Shown here: piece by piece, positions 1-9,317 of the stretch
Position numbering within the stretch: the first letter of the stretch is position 1
How the letters are laid out: each line of letters starts with the position of its first letter
Assembly: GCA_016711875.1 (NCBI GenBank)
Contig: JADJSD010000003.1
Location: 992,001-1,056,000 of the forward strand
Direction: 5' to 3'
Source of the DNA: Betaproteobacteria bacterium
Lineage (GTDB): Bacteria > Pseudomonadota > Gammaproteobacteria > Burkholderiales > Usitatibacteraceae
Length of the DNA stretch: 64,000 bases
Notes under the pieces: generated by a model
What the model saw: the letters and a program-made list of their open reading frames with translations, nothing else
Told to the model about the DNA's origin: nothing
The model's database searches: none
Program-made: the position numbers and the translations under genes

Positions 1-301
1 GAGCGCCGGCGCGGGCGACCTCACCTCGAATCCGAACATGCTCTACTTCCTGCGGGTCGAGGCCGGGTCGCCCCCTAAGAACGCCGGCACCCCCGGCGAC
101 ATTGGCGCGAACGTGGTCAACCGGTACCAGGATGGCCTGCTCACCACCACGCCGCTGTGGCCCTGGCCGTTCGAGGCCCGGGTCAAGGCCGAGATGTGCG
201 CCGGCGTCTCCACCGGCTTCTGCGCGAGTCCGAAGACGTTCACCCGGTACATCTGGGAATACTTGGGCAGCACGATCCCGGCGGGCATCTATCCCCCCTG
301 A
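1..301 (+). CDS. C-terminal end of a secreted parallel beta-helix surface protein (5' part outside window)
   Basis: Only about the last 100 codons are present, and the gene enters from the left edge. The visible protein ends with the signature DIGANVVNRYQDG, then LWPWPFEAR, then RYIWEYLGSTIPAG just before the stop at 299-301. The same tail closes the protein encoded at 9017-11586 on the other strand (about 97% identical DNA), and a diverged version closes the protein at 7525-9015. This is therefore a third member of a local family of secreted right-handed parallel beta-helix proteins, probably polysaccharide-associated or cell-surface. The stop is followed by TGACATGCCG, the junction also seen at the end of the 9017 gene, so the duplicated block reached just into the start codon of a downstream gene that is no longer here. 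Function is inferred from fold only. Confidence 0.75.
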   Translation, partial: SAGAGDLTSNPNMLYFLRVEAGSPPKNAGTPGDIGANVVNRYQDGLLTTTPLWPWPFEARVKAEMCAGVSTGFCASPKTFTRYIWEYLGSTIPAGIYPP

Positions 302-308
302 CATGCCG
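1..308 (+). repeat. Inverted repeat copy A (308 bp, pairs with 9010-9317)
   Basis: Bases 1-308 match the reverse complement of 9010-9317 with 8 mismatches counted by eye (about 97%). The match may continue left of the window. It stops abruptly after ATGCCG, just past the stop codon. The copies lie in opposite orientation around about 8.7 kb. Confidence 0.9.
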
Positions 309-424
309 AACGCTGCAAACCGGCGTGGAGAACACTGACCAGGTTTGGGGGTGATCGGCGTGCAAATCTGACCACCCCTGCGGTGCTGGGCCTCGGCGCT
401 TTGCGGCGTTGAGGAGAACCTGGG

Positions 425-697
425 GTGATCACGGTGGAGACGGTCGGCAAGATCCGGCGGCGGCACCTCGTCAAGGGCGAGAGCATCAGCAGGATCGCGC
501 GGGAGACGGGGCTCTCGCGCAACACCGTGAAGCGCTACCTGCGCAACGCTGCAACCGATGGGTTGGAGACGGTGACGGTAGCCTTCAAGCTGGCGCTGGA
601 GGCCGGTGCCGTGAGCAGCGACTACGTGCTCAACGCGATCAGCCGCCTGAAGGCGCCTCCTCGCTCGGCCGAGAGCGGGCGTGCGCGTCATTCGTAG
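425..697 (+). pseudogene. istA: IS21-family transposase (IstA) remnant, internally deleted
   Basis: The 90-codon frame starts with GTG at 425. Its first 40 residues carry the helix-turn-helix typical of IS21 IstA (ISRIARETGLSRNTVKRYLR). It then jumps directly to the usual IstA C-terminal segment (KLALEAGAVSSDYVLNAISRL). The DDE catalytic core of several hundred residues is missing, so the product cannot transpose. No IstB ATPase follows. The bases just upstream (about 340-424) contain a GACCACCCC stretch that may be the element's terminal region. The remnant sits about 115 bp after the end of the 308-bp repeat, which suggests mobile-element activity helped shape this junction. The family call rests on motif recognition. 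Confidence 0.7.
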
Positions 698-1046
698 TAC
701 CCGCTGGGATGCACTTGCATCATTCGGCATGGCGTGGCGACGGCGTGCTGCGCTTGATGAGCGCGGATATCGCGTACCTTTCCGGGATCCCCTGGCAAAG
801 TACGCGACGGCCCTTTGGGGGATGTCGCGATCCTACGTGATGCCCTTGAACTATCGCTTCTGCGGCGCAATCTCGTTGCTCTTTCGTGCCCTGCGCCTGC
901 GCCTTGCGCGCCTCTCTTATCCAACGGTACAGCGTGTCCTGCGACATCCCCAGGCGCCCGGTCACCTCATGGGCCGAGTGGCCGCGCTCGGTGACCTGCT
1001 TCAATGCCTCCGCCTTGTTCACTTCCGTGTATCGCATGCTGCTCAT
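688..1046 (-). pseudogene. IS3-family element remnant (OrfA plus start of OrfB, frame-broken)
   Basis: The minus-strand frame opens with MRYTEVNKAEALKQVTERGH and LGMSQDTLYRWIREARK, the helix-turn-helix of IS3-family OrfA proteins. After about 50 residues the coiled-coil part is shortened and frame-disturbed. Near 690-780, in another frame, the start of OrfB is still readable (IRAHQAQHAVATPCR, then QVHPSGYYE). The integrase (DDE) domain is absent, so this is a dead fragment. The text ACACCCCCTGTTGGGTCG at about 1049-1066, just upstream of the start, may be part of the element end. No matching second terminus or target-site duplication was found. Confidence 0.7.
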
Positions 1047-1685
1047 GACACCCCCTGTTGGGTCGTAAGTTTGCCACTCCGGCGTGCCGGCCTAACTGAG
1101 TGAGAATCACGACCATGGCGATACGAAATTGAAGTACCTCCCCTTATGGGAGTGCACGTCCCAAGAAGCCCGAGATCGCTGGTACAGCAGAGTAGTGCCG
1201 TCGCCGCATGGCGACATCCCCGTTCGAATGCCCTGATCATCTTTAGGGCGCGTTGCGTGCTGGGGGCTTGACAATTTTGTCTTGGCGAAAAATCCCGCCG
1301 CCACAGGGATATTGCGACGGGCGCATGCCGCGTCCGTAGCCGAGGTCGCTCCTGCGGCAGTCGTCCTCGCCTCGCGATTGCAGAAGCACCCATCCCGCTC
1401 TCCGTCGCTGCATAGCGACACTTCCGCCTGACAAATCGCTTTCGCCTCGGCAACTGCGCTTGCCGAGCATCGGGAATGCCGCCGTCGTTGACGCGGCCGG
1501 GCGTTCCCTAGGGTCCACCCTCGCGCCCTCCGCGGAAGCGATTTCCCCTCTCACGAAGCTTCGCAACCTCGCGGCTGCTCCGGTCTTCGTTTTCGTCTCG
1601 CGCCAAGACACGGCTGTGTCGAGTGCCTCGTCGGCACTCCTCTTGCTTACGCCCGTGCGCCTACTGCTTTCGAACTGGAACGACC
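1047..1685. other. Non-coding stretch between IS remnants and the repeat-protein gene
   Basis: No convincing gene lies here. Short open frames cross it on both strands (for example 1460-1744), but none has recognisable protein character or a ribosome site. A TTGACA hexamer at 1269-1274 lacks a convincing -10 box. The strongest signal is a -24/-12 promoter-like sequence at 1632-1647. The rest is probably the edge of the IS3 remnant plus the leader of the downstream gene. Confidence 0.6.
1632..1647 (+). promoter_or_regulatory. Candidate sigma-54 (-24/-12) promoter of the repeat-protein gene
   Basis: The sequence CGGCACTCCTCTTGCT matches TGGCAC-N5-TTGCW, with GG and GC separated by exactly ten bases. 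It lies about 40 bp upstream of the ATG at 1686. XrtA/PEP-CTERM bacteria commonly use the PrsK/PrsR system with RpoN for surface-protein genes, so the site makes sense in context. The assignment is by eye. Confidence 0.45.
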
Positions 1686-4600
1686 ATGAATTTGAATCGC
1701 ACTGCACGCCCGAACCGTGCAGCCGTGCACGCCGCCATGAATGAGCTGTTCATGCGGATCGCCCTCTTCCTCGTCTTCTGCGCGCTTGCCGCCGCGCCGC
1801 GCCTCGCCTCGGCAGCCACGACGAACCCGGCATCGCTCGCCTTCGGCGGCCAGTCGATGGGGACGACCTCGCCCGCGCTGGCGCTGACCTTCACCAACAA
1901 CGGCGCGACCACGATCAGCGTCTCGAGCGTCACGGTGTCCAGCACCCAGTTCGCGCAGACCAACAACTGCACCACGCTGGCCGCCGGCGCGAGTTGCATC
2001 GTGAACGTGACATTCACCCCGGCTGCGGCGGCAGGTGCTCTCAACACCACGGCGGCCGTGACAGGAACGCTTACGGTCATCAGCAACGCGACGAGCAGCC
2101 CCAACACGGTGGCCCTGTCCGGCACGGCGGAGAAATCGCTTATCACGCACTACTATCGCTCGATCCTGCGGCGCACGCCCGATGCCAGCGGCAAGTCCTT
2201 CTGGGAGTCGGAAGCCGTCCGCATGCAGTCGATCGGCGTGAACGTGAACGAGACCTGGTACTCGATGGCAGGGTTCTTTTCACGAGTGCCGAGTACCTCG
2301 CCTTCAACCGCGACAACAACGGCTTCGTCACCGACCTCTACAACACCTTCTTCAACCGCCCGCCCGACATCGGCGGACTCGACTACTGGACCGGGCAGCT
2401 CGACTCCGGGATGCCGCGCGAGGTGGTGCTGGTCTCCTTGATGTTCACCACCGAGTTCGTGAACTCCATGCAGGCGATCTTCGGCAACACGGCGGCCAGG
2501 ACGGAAGTCGACACGCTGATGGACTTCTACCGCGGGCTGCTCGCGCGATTGCCGGACAACAGCGGCTTCAACTTCTGGGTAGCCCGGTTCCGCAACGCCC
2601 AGTGCGCGGGCACAGGCGCAGTGACGGCGCAGGCCGAGTCGATCTCCAGCCAGTTCGCGCTGGGCTCGGAGTACTCCACGCGAACTCGCAACAACTCGCA
2701 ATACGTGGGCGACCTCTACAACGCCTTCCTCAGGAGAGGCGGGGATTCAGCCGGCGTGCAGTTCTGGATCAACCAGATCACCAGCGGCGCGCTGACGCGC
2801 GAGCAGGTACGCCAGCAATTCGTCGCAAGTCCGGAATTCAGCGCTCGCGTCGCAGCGGTGATCGCGCAGGGGTGCCTCACCGCCCCCGTGGCACCCACCG
2901 CCACCACCAGCGCAGCGAGCACCATCACCTCGACCGGCGCCACCCTCAACGGCAGCGTGAACGACATGGGCGCGGCCACCACGGTCACCTTCGAGTACGG
3001 CACCACCACCGGCTACGGCACCAGCGTCGCCGCCTCGCCCTCAACCGTCGCCGGGGGTGCGCGCGACGTCTCGGTGGCCGCAACGGTCGCCGGCCTCGCC
3101 CCCAGCACCACCTACCACTTCCGCGTCAGGGGCACCAACAGCGCCGGCACCACCCTGGGCGCCAACCAGAGCTTCACCACGCCGGCCGCCGCCCCGTGGC
3201 ACCGACCGCCACCACCAGCGCAGCGAGCGCCGTCACCTCGACCGGCGCCACCCTCAACGGCAGCGTGAACAACAGGGGGGCGACCACCACGGTCACCTTC
3301 GAGTACGGCACCACCACCAACTACGGCACCAACGTCGCCGCCACGCCCTCAACGGTCGCCGGGGGTGCGCGCAACGTCGCGGTGGCCGCAACGCTCGCCG
3401 GCCTCGCCCCCAGCACCACCTACCAGTTCCGGGTCAGGGGCACCAACAGCGCCGGCACCACCCTGGGCGCCAACCAGAGCTTCACCACGCCGGCCGCCGC
3501 GCCCGTGGCACCCACCGCCACCACCAGCGCAGCGAGCGCCGTCACCGCGACCGGCGCCACCCTCAACGGCCGCGTGAGCGGCATGGGAGCGACCACCACG
3601 GTCAGCTTCGAGTACGGCACCACCACCAGCTACGGCACCAGCGTCGCCGCCACGCCCTCAACCGTCGCCGCGGGTGCGGGCAACGTCGCGGTGGCCGCAA
3701 CGCTCGCCGGCCTCGCCCCCGGCACCACCTACCAGTTCCGGGTCAGGGGCACGAACAGCGCCGGCACCACCCTGGGCGCCAACCAGAGCTTCACCACCCC
3801 GGCCGCCGCGCCCGTGGCACCGACCGCCGCCACCAGCGCAGCGAGCGCCATCACCTCGACCGGCGCCACCCTCAACGGCAACGTGAACGACAGGGGCGCG
3901 GCCACCACGGTCACCTTCGAGTACGGCACCACCACCAGCTACGGCACCAGCGTCGCCGCCACGCCCTCAACCGTCGCCGCGGGTGCGGGCAACGTCGCGG
4001 TGGCCGCAACGCTCGCCGGCCTCGCCCCCAGCACCACTTACCAGTTCCGGGTCAGGGGCACGAACAGCGCCGGCACCACCCTGGGCACCAACCAGAGCTT
4101 CACCACCCCGGCCGCCGCGCCCGTGGCACCCACCGCCACCACCAGCGCAGCGAGCGCCATCACCTCGACCGGCGCCACCCTCAACGGCAACGTGAACGAC
4201 AGGGGCGCGGCCACCACGGTCACCTTCGAGTACGGCACCACCACCAGCTACGGCACCAGCATCGCCGCCACGCCCGCAACCGTCGCCGCGGGTGCGGGCA
4301 ACGTCGCGGTGGCCGCAACGCTCGCCGGCCTCGCCCCCAGCACCACCTACCAGTTCCGGGTCAGGGGCACGAACAGCGCCGGCACCACCCTGGGCGCCAA
4401 CCAGAGCTTCACCACCCCGGCCACGGAAACCCTGTCATGCGGAATGGCGACAGTGCTGTGCGTGGGCGGCCCGCAGTCCGAGTTCGCGACCATCCAGGCG
4501 GCAATCACCGCGGCCAACCCGGCGGCCGGCAAGACGGTGCTGGTCTTCGACGGCAACTACGCGGGCTTCCAGGTGCCGTCCAACCGGAGCGGCACGCTGC

Positions 4601-5642
4601 AGGCCCCCTTCACCGTCAAGGCGCAGGCAGGCAACGCGAACATCACGTCCACGGCGTCCGGATCGGACGGAGACGGCATCTGGATCTCGAACGCCGACTA
4701 TGTGGTCGTGGAAGGATTCCGGATCGACAACATGTCGGGACACGGGATCGGCTGCCACAACGCGAGTTCGACCAATCCGATGGTCGGCGTGACCATCAGG
4801 AACAACACAGTGACCAATTCCGGCATCTCGAACATCTATTGCTCGAACGCCGCCGGATCGCTGATCGAGAACAACGTGGCAACGGGAGCGAAGGCCGAAC
4901 ACGGCATCTACCTGGCCAACGGCGGCGCCGACAACACCACCATCCGCGGCAACGTGCTGTCGGGCAACTTCCGCAACGGCCTGCACCTGAACGGCGACAT
5001 CTCGATCGGCGGCGACGGCCTGCACACCGGCATCGTGATCGAGGGCAACACGATCTTCGGCAACACCGACAATGCGATGGATCTCGACGGAATGTACGAC
5101 TCCACGATCCGCAACAACCTGATCTACGGCAACGGCCACCACGGCATCCGCGTCTTCCAGATCGACGCTTCGGCCGGCGCCGGCAACCTGCGCATCTTCA
5201 ACAACACCATCGTGATTCCGACACCAGCAACGGGGGTTCGCCGATCAAGCTCACCCAGGACGTGGGGGGGCACACGATCTTCAACAACATCCTGATCAAC
5301 CTCGGCACCTCGGGCACGATCGTCACGGGAAACACCAACTTCAAGAGCAACTACAACGTGGTGGTGAACAGCGGCTTCTCCGTCAACGAAGGATCGACGC
5401 TGCTCAATTTCACCCAGTGGAAGGCGCTTGCCGGCGCCTACGACGCGAACTCCGTGATCTCGGACGTGAACACGCTCTTCGTGGCCCCGGGCACCAGCGA
5501 TTTCCGGCTGAAGAGCGGCTCGCCCGCCGCCAACACCGGCGTGACGTCCTTCAACGGCCAGTCGGCGCCGGCCACGGACATCGCCAATGTGCCGCGTCCG
5601 CAAGGTGCCGCCGTCGATCGCGGGGCCTACGAAAGCTTCTAG
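1686..5642 (+). CDS. Large secreted repeat protein: choice-of-anchor D, DUF4214, five Fn3-like repeats, beta-helix (three apparent frameshifts)
   Basis: Reading across three single-base gaps gives a protein of about 1,320 residues. It has a signal peptide (MRIALFLVFCALAAAP, after one of the in-frame ATGs at 1686, 1737 or 1752) and an ASH/choice-of-anchor D domain (FGGQSMGTTSPALALTF). DUF4214 segments follow (HYYRSILRRTPDASG, LYNTFFNRPPDIGG, LYNAFLRRGGDSAG). Five near-identical fibronectin-III-like repeats come next, then a right-handed parallel beta-helix ending in a PRPQGAAVDRGAYE motif. It is probably an exported surface or matrix protein. Frame breaks fall in the T-run at 2277-2280, the C-run at 3192-3195 and the CC at 5218-5219. 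Each is repaired by adding one base, and the protein reads on with conserved sequence. It is therefore either a pseudogene or mis-sequenced. No PEP-CTERM sorting tail is visible. Confidence 0.75.
2884..4425 (+). repeat. Five tandem 309-bp coding repeats (Fn3-like)
   Basis: Units start near 2884, 3192, 3500, 3809 and 4118. Each encodes about 103 residues running from PVAPTATTSAAS through GTTTSYGTSVAATPSTV to GTNSAGTTLGANQSFTTPA. The units are nearly identical in DNA, which implies recent amplification or gene conversion. The first unit is one base short at its right junction (3192-3195). Copy number could vary by slippage or recombination, and the array is also hard to assemble. Confidence 0.9.
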
Positions 5643-5671
5643 CCGCCGCGGAGTCTCGAGGGGCTCGCGGG

Positions 5672-6325
5672 CTAGCGAGCAGGCGCGAGCGCCCCCACGG
5701 TCGCAAAGCCGAGAGATCGCGCCCGGAGAGCGTCGAGTATCGCCGGCAGGGCCTCGAGGGTTTGCGGCTGGTCCTCGTGGAAGAGCAGGATGTCGCCGCC
5801 GCCGACCGGCAGGCCCCGCACGTACTCGAGGAGCTCCGCGGCGCCGGCGATGAAGCTGTCGCGGCTGTCGAGCGACCAGTGAACGATCCGAAACCCCGCG
5901 CGCGCCAGAGCGAGGGTCGCGCCGGGGGTCATCTCGCCATAGGGGGGGCGGAAAAGCGGCGCTACGGGCGCGCCCACGCACTCCTCGAGCAGCGCCTGGG
6001 TGCGACGGGCCTCGGCGACGTAGGCGGGTATGCCGATGTCGCGGGCGCGGCAATGGAAGTAGCCGTGATTGCCGAGTTCGTGTCCGCGCGCGTGGATTTC
6101 GCGCACCAGATCGCGGTGGCCTTCGGCGTTCTGCCCCTGAAGGAAGAACGTGCCCCGCGCGCCTGCGCCTTCCAGCACATCGAGCAGGCGCCGCGTATGG
6201 CGCGGATCCGGACCGTCGTCGAACGTGAGACTCACGCGGGCCGGCGCGTTGCGTGGCCCACGATAGACGAAGGCCGACGGGGCGAGCCGGGCCAGGAGGG
6301 GCTTTAGCAGCGTGCCGAATGCCAT
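5672..6325 (-). CDS. Polysaccharide deacetylase family protein (NodB-like)
   Basis: This 217-residue NodB-homology protein probably N- or O-deacetylates a sugar polymer or lipid-linked sugar. Visible motifs are TFDDGPD (34-40), the metal-binding pair in GNHGYFH (H87, H91), and RPPYGE (126-131). No clear signal peptide is seen; a weak hydrophobic N-terminus may tether it. It is the last gene of the minus-strand polysaccharide run and its ATG (6325) is one base after the stop of the glycosyltransferase at 6327, so the two are surely co-transcribed. A stem-loop (GCTCGC/GCGAGC, 5663-5680) overlaps the stop codon and could end transcription, although no T-run follows. The true substrate is unknown. 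Confidence 0.85.
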   Translation of the reverse strand: MAFGTLLKPLLARLAPSAFVYRGPRNAPARVSLTFDDGPDPRHTRRLLDVLEGAGARGTFFLQGQNAEGHRDLVREIHARGHELGNHGYFHCRARDIGIPAYVAEARRTQALLEECVGAPVAPLFRPPYGEMTPGATLALARAGFRIVHWSLDSRDSFIAGAAELLEYVRGLPVGGGDILLFHEDQPQTLEALPAILDALRARSLGFATVGALAPAR

Positions 6326-6326
6326 G

Positions 6327-7514
6327 TCAGGACGCGAATGGGCGGGAAGCCGAAGCGAAAACTCGATGGTACCCCGCTGCGGCCGCCTCCCAGGTCAGGT
6401 GCATGACCCCGCGCCGGAGCGCCTGCGCATCCCAGGTCCGGTCGAGCGCCTGCGCCAGGGCCGCCGCCAACGCCTCGGCATCCCCGCCCGGCGGCAGCAG
6501 GCCGTTGGCCTCGCTCACCATTTCCGGAATGCCGCCCACGCGCGAGGCCACCACGGGACGGCCCGAGAACAACGCCTCCAGCACGACGTTCGGGCAGCCT
6601 TCGTTCAGGCTCGGCAGGCAGAAGACGTCGGCCGCACCCATCCAGGTGGCGACCTGTTCGTGGGGGCGGGAACCCATCCATTTCACCCGCGAATCCAGGC
6701 CGCGGGCCCGGATGTCGGCGAGAAGCGGCTCGCGCAGCGGGCCGTCGCCCACGAGGTACACGGTGAAGCCGGCGCGAGTGACGGCCAGCCGCGCAGCCGC
6801 ATCGACGAGCCGGTCCACGCCCTTGATCTCCACCAGGCGGCCGACGAACACGATCGCCTTGCCGTCCTCGGGAAGACCCAGCTCGCGCCGGCAGGCGCCG
6901 CGGTCGCGGACCCGGAAGCGCTCGTGGTCCGCGCCGTTCAGGATCGCCACGAGCTTCTCGCGAGGCACGCCTGCCGCGGCCAGGCGCTCGGCGAGCGCCT
7001 GCGACACCGTCGTGACGGCGGCCGCAATGCGCGTCGACGCCATGACCTGCGACCACTTTCGCGGCTCGGCCGAGAAGACGTTCACGTCGGACCCGAGCGC
7101 GGTGAGCACGAGCGGGATTCGCAGGCGCCGCGCGATCCGCGCACTCGCCACCCCGTCGGGGTAGAGCCACTGCGTGTTCATCACGTCGAAGCGATGCTTG
7201 TCGTGCAGCCGCGCGATGGCCGGGGCCAGGGTGGCCTGCATGAGACTCGCGTGCAGGTTCTCGGACACCTTGGGAAGCAAGGGGTACTTGGGGCTCGCCA
7301 CGCGGATGCCGTCGACCGTGTACTCGGCAGGCACTCCGGAGAAGTGCCGCCAACGCGCAGCGCCGGGCAATGCCCAGTCCGGGAACCACGGGAGCGGGCA
7401 GACGACGGTGAGCTCGGCAAGGCAGGCCAGGCGGCGCGCCAGCTGGTGCACGAAGATCCCGCGCGTGGGCTCCGTCGGCGTGGGGTAGAGGTTGCTGACG
7501 AGGAGCAGCTTCAA
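6327..7514 (-). CDS. Glycosyltransferase family 4 (GT-B fold)
   Basis: A 395-residue retaining glycosyltransferase of the GT4 family, expected to transfer a sugar from a nucleotide donor to the growing EPS repeat unit on the cytoplasmic membrane face. The N-terminal acceptor domain starts MKLLLVSNLYPTPTEP. The C-terminal donor site carries the GT4 pattern with the two conserved glutamates around SLNEGCPNVVLEALFSG. The start codon is TTG at 7514. No in-frame ATG exists between it and the preceding stop at 7525, and the ATG overlapping that stop is out of frame. It lies 10 bp after the beta-helix gene in the same operon. Sugar specificity cannot be read. Confidence 0.85.
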   Translation of the reverse strand: MKLLLVSNLYPTPTEPTRGIFVHQLARRLACLAELTVVCPLPWFPDWALPGAARWRHFSGVPAEYTVDGIRVASPKYPLLPKVSENLHASLMQATLAPAIARLHDKHRFDVMNTQWLYPDGVASARIARRLRIPLVLTALGSDVNVFSAEPRKWSQVMASTRIAAAVTTVSQALAERLAAAGVPREKLVAILNGADHERFRVRDRGACRRELGLPEDGKAIVFVGRLVEIKGVDRLVDAAARLAVTRAGFTVYLVGDGPLREPLLADIRARGLDSRVKWMGSRPHEQVATWMGAADVFCLPSLNEGCPNVVLEALFSGRPVVASRVGGIPEMVSEANGLLPPGGDAEALAAALAQALDRTWDAQALRRGVMHLTWEAAAAGYHRVFASASRPFAS

Positions 7515-7524
7515 CGTCGGGAGG

Positions 7525-9015
7525 TCATCGGTCGAATTCGGCCGGGATCGGCGTGCCCAGGTACTCCCAGAGATAGCGAGTGAGGCGCTTGCCGCTGCGG
7601 CAGAATGCCCCTTCAGGCACGGCGCACAGCTCTTCGCGAAGGCGCTCTTCGTGAGGCCACGGCCAGAGGTCCTCGGCGGTCAACCGGCCGTCGTGATAGC
7701 GGCGCGTGACGGTGGCACCGATGTCGCCGCCCTCGCCCGCCTTGCGATAGGGCGAGGCGGGATCGACCCGCAGCAGATGCCGGATGCCCGGATTCGAGGA
7801 GAGGTCGCCGGTACCGGCGCGCACACCCGAGCGGGCGCCCGCCAAATTGCCGAAGTAGCCGTTGTGGTGTGCCGTCGGCGTGCTCCCGGCGCTGGGCGAC
7901 TGGCGGGCGCCGAAGGCCTCGTTCTGGACGATCGCGCTGTTGGTGAGAGTGGCGCCCTCGCAGGCATAGTTCGCGTATCCCACGCCCCGGATCGTCGCGC
8001 CGAGCGTGTTGCGGTCGATCACGGCCCCCACGCAGGAGTCGCCGCCCTTGCGGCCGCTGGCGATGGCCACCGCAAATTCGGTGGCACCCCAGAAGACGGA
8101 ATCGCGCACCTCGACGCGGTCGCAGATCGCGCCGGGGCAATCGACGTAGAGACCGCCACCCCGATTGCCGAGCGCCACCACACCGAGGAAGCGGTTGCCG
8201 TCGGCCCGTGGCGGCGGGGCGTGGCCGGTCACGTAGAACGCGGCGTTGGACGAGTTGCTCGCCGCCGCGCCATCGAGGGCAACCACGTTCTCGACCACGT
8301 TGTGGCTCGCGTAATAGAGCGCGAGCGAGGCCTGGGGATTGCCGCTGCTGCTGCGGGCCGGACCCATTCGCAACACCACGCGGCGGAAGGTGTTGTGGTC
8401 GCAGCCGAGGTTGGCGGGCTCTCCGCCCGGGCCGCCGTAGCAGAGGATCGTGTAACGCCCGCCGCCCCAACCCCAGGAATCCTCCAGCACCACGTGGTGC
8501 GTGCCATCCCCCATGCCGAAGCAGGCGCCGTCGTTGAGCGTGCCGGGCGTGCAGCTGAAGCCGATCTGGCGGAAGGCCAGGTGGTGGGATGGCTTGTCGC
8601 GGCCCGCGCTCATCACACCGACCGCACCGGCCCTCCCGTCGATGCGGAATCCCTCGATGACGAGGTGCGCATTGCCCTTGAAGAGCAGTCCCTCCAGCTG
8701 CGCGCCCCCCGGACGAGATGCACGGAAAGTGATCGGGCGCCCGGCTTCCCCGGCGAGCTCGGCAGGCGGGGAAGCCTGTTCGTACTTCCCGTCCGCGACG
8801 ACCACCGTGTCTCCCGGCCGCACTTTGAGCCAGGCGTGCGCCCACGTCGCCCAGGGCGCACCTGCCTGCCCCGAAGCCCGATCGCTGCCGCCGGGCGCCA
8901 CGTGGTAGGTCGCCGGGGCAGCGGGCGGGCGTGGCTGCGCGAGAGCGCCGGCGCAAACGAAGGCCGCCAGGACCATCGCGAGGCGCGCGAACGCGCCCAG
9001 GAACGCATGCGGCAT
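7525..9015 (-). CDS. Secreted right-handed parallel beta-helix protein
   Basis: A 496-residue protein with a signal peptide (hydrophobic AMVLAAFVCAGALAQ near residues 12-27). It opens with the YHVAPGGSDRASGQAGAPWATW pattern in two parts that marks secreted beta-helix proteins, followed by many short N/G-rich turns. The C-terminus (GDIGATVTRRYHDG, LWPWPHEER, RYLWEYLGTPIPAE) is homologous to the tails at 1-301 and 9017-9240, so this is a paralogue lacking the choice-of-anchor D and DUF4214 domains. The ATG at 9015 lies one base after the upstream stop (TGACATG), indicating translational coupling. Beta-helix proteins are often polysaccharide lyases or epimerases, or surface adhesins; no catalytic set is clear, so the activity remains open. 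Confidence 0.8.
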   Translation of the reverse strand: MPHAFLGAFARLAMVLAAFVCAGALAQPRPPAAPATYHVAPGGSDRASGQAGAPWATWAHAWLKVRPGDTVVVADGKYEQASPPAELAGEAGRPITFRASRPGGAQLEGLLFKGNAHLVIEGFRIDGRAGAVGVMSAGRDKPSHHLAFRQIGFSCTPGTLNDGACFGMGDGTHHVVLEDSWGWGGGRYTILCYGGPGGEPANLGCDHNTFRRVVLRMGPARSSSGNPQASLALYYASHNVVENVVALDGAAASNSSNAAFYVTGHAPPPRADGNRFLGVVALGNRGGGLYVDCPGAICDRVEVRDSVFWGATEFAVAIASGRKGGDSCVGAVIDRNTLGATIRGVGYANYACEGATLTNSAIVQNEAFGARQSPSAGSTPTAHHNGYFGNLAGARSGVRAGTGDLSSNPGIRHLLRVDPASPYRKAGEGGDIGATVTRRYHDGRLTAEDLWPWPHEERLREELCAVPEGAFCRSGKRLTRYLWEYLGTPIPAEFDR

Positions 9016-9317
9016 GTCAGGGCGGATAGATGCCCGCCGGGATCGTGCTGCCGAGGTATTCCCAGATGTACCGGGTGAACGTCTTCGGACTCGCGCAGAA
9101 GCCGGTGGAGACGCCGGCGCACATCTCGGCCTTGACCCGGGCCTCGAACGGCCAGGGCCACAGCGGCGTGGTGGTGAGCAGGCCATCCTGGTACCGGTTG
9201 ACCACGTTCGCGCCAATGTCGCCCGGAGTGCCGGCGTTCTTGTAGGGCGACCCGGCCTCGACCCGCAGGAAGTAGAGCATGTTCGGATTCGAGGTGAGGT
9301 CGCCCGCGCCGGCGCTC
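9010..9317 (-). repeat. Inverted repeat copy B (308 bp, pairs with 1-308)
   Basis: This copy covers the 3' end of the surface-protein gene ending at 9017 and the first codons of the next gene (ATG at 9015). It continues within its own gene beyond 9317, but the partner is cut off by the window edge, so the true length is unknown. Confidence 0.9.

Noticed and set aside
409..840. 143-codon frame overlapping both IS remnants
   Set aside because: Mixed low-complexity translation; the IS21-like frame starting at 425 and the minus-strand IS3 frame explain the DNA.
1460..1744. 94-codon frame before the repeat-protein gene
   Set aside because: No ribosome site, no domain, overlaps the promoter candidate and start of the real gene.
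2884..4425. Regular direct repeats considered as a CRISPR array
   Set aside because: Period is 309 bp and the whole unit is conserved and coding, with no unique spacers.
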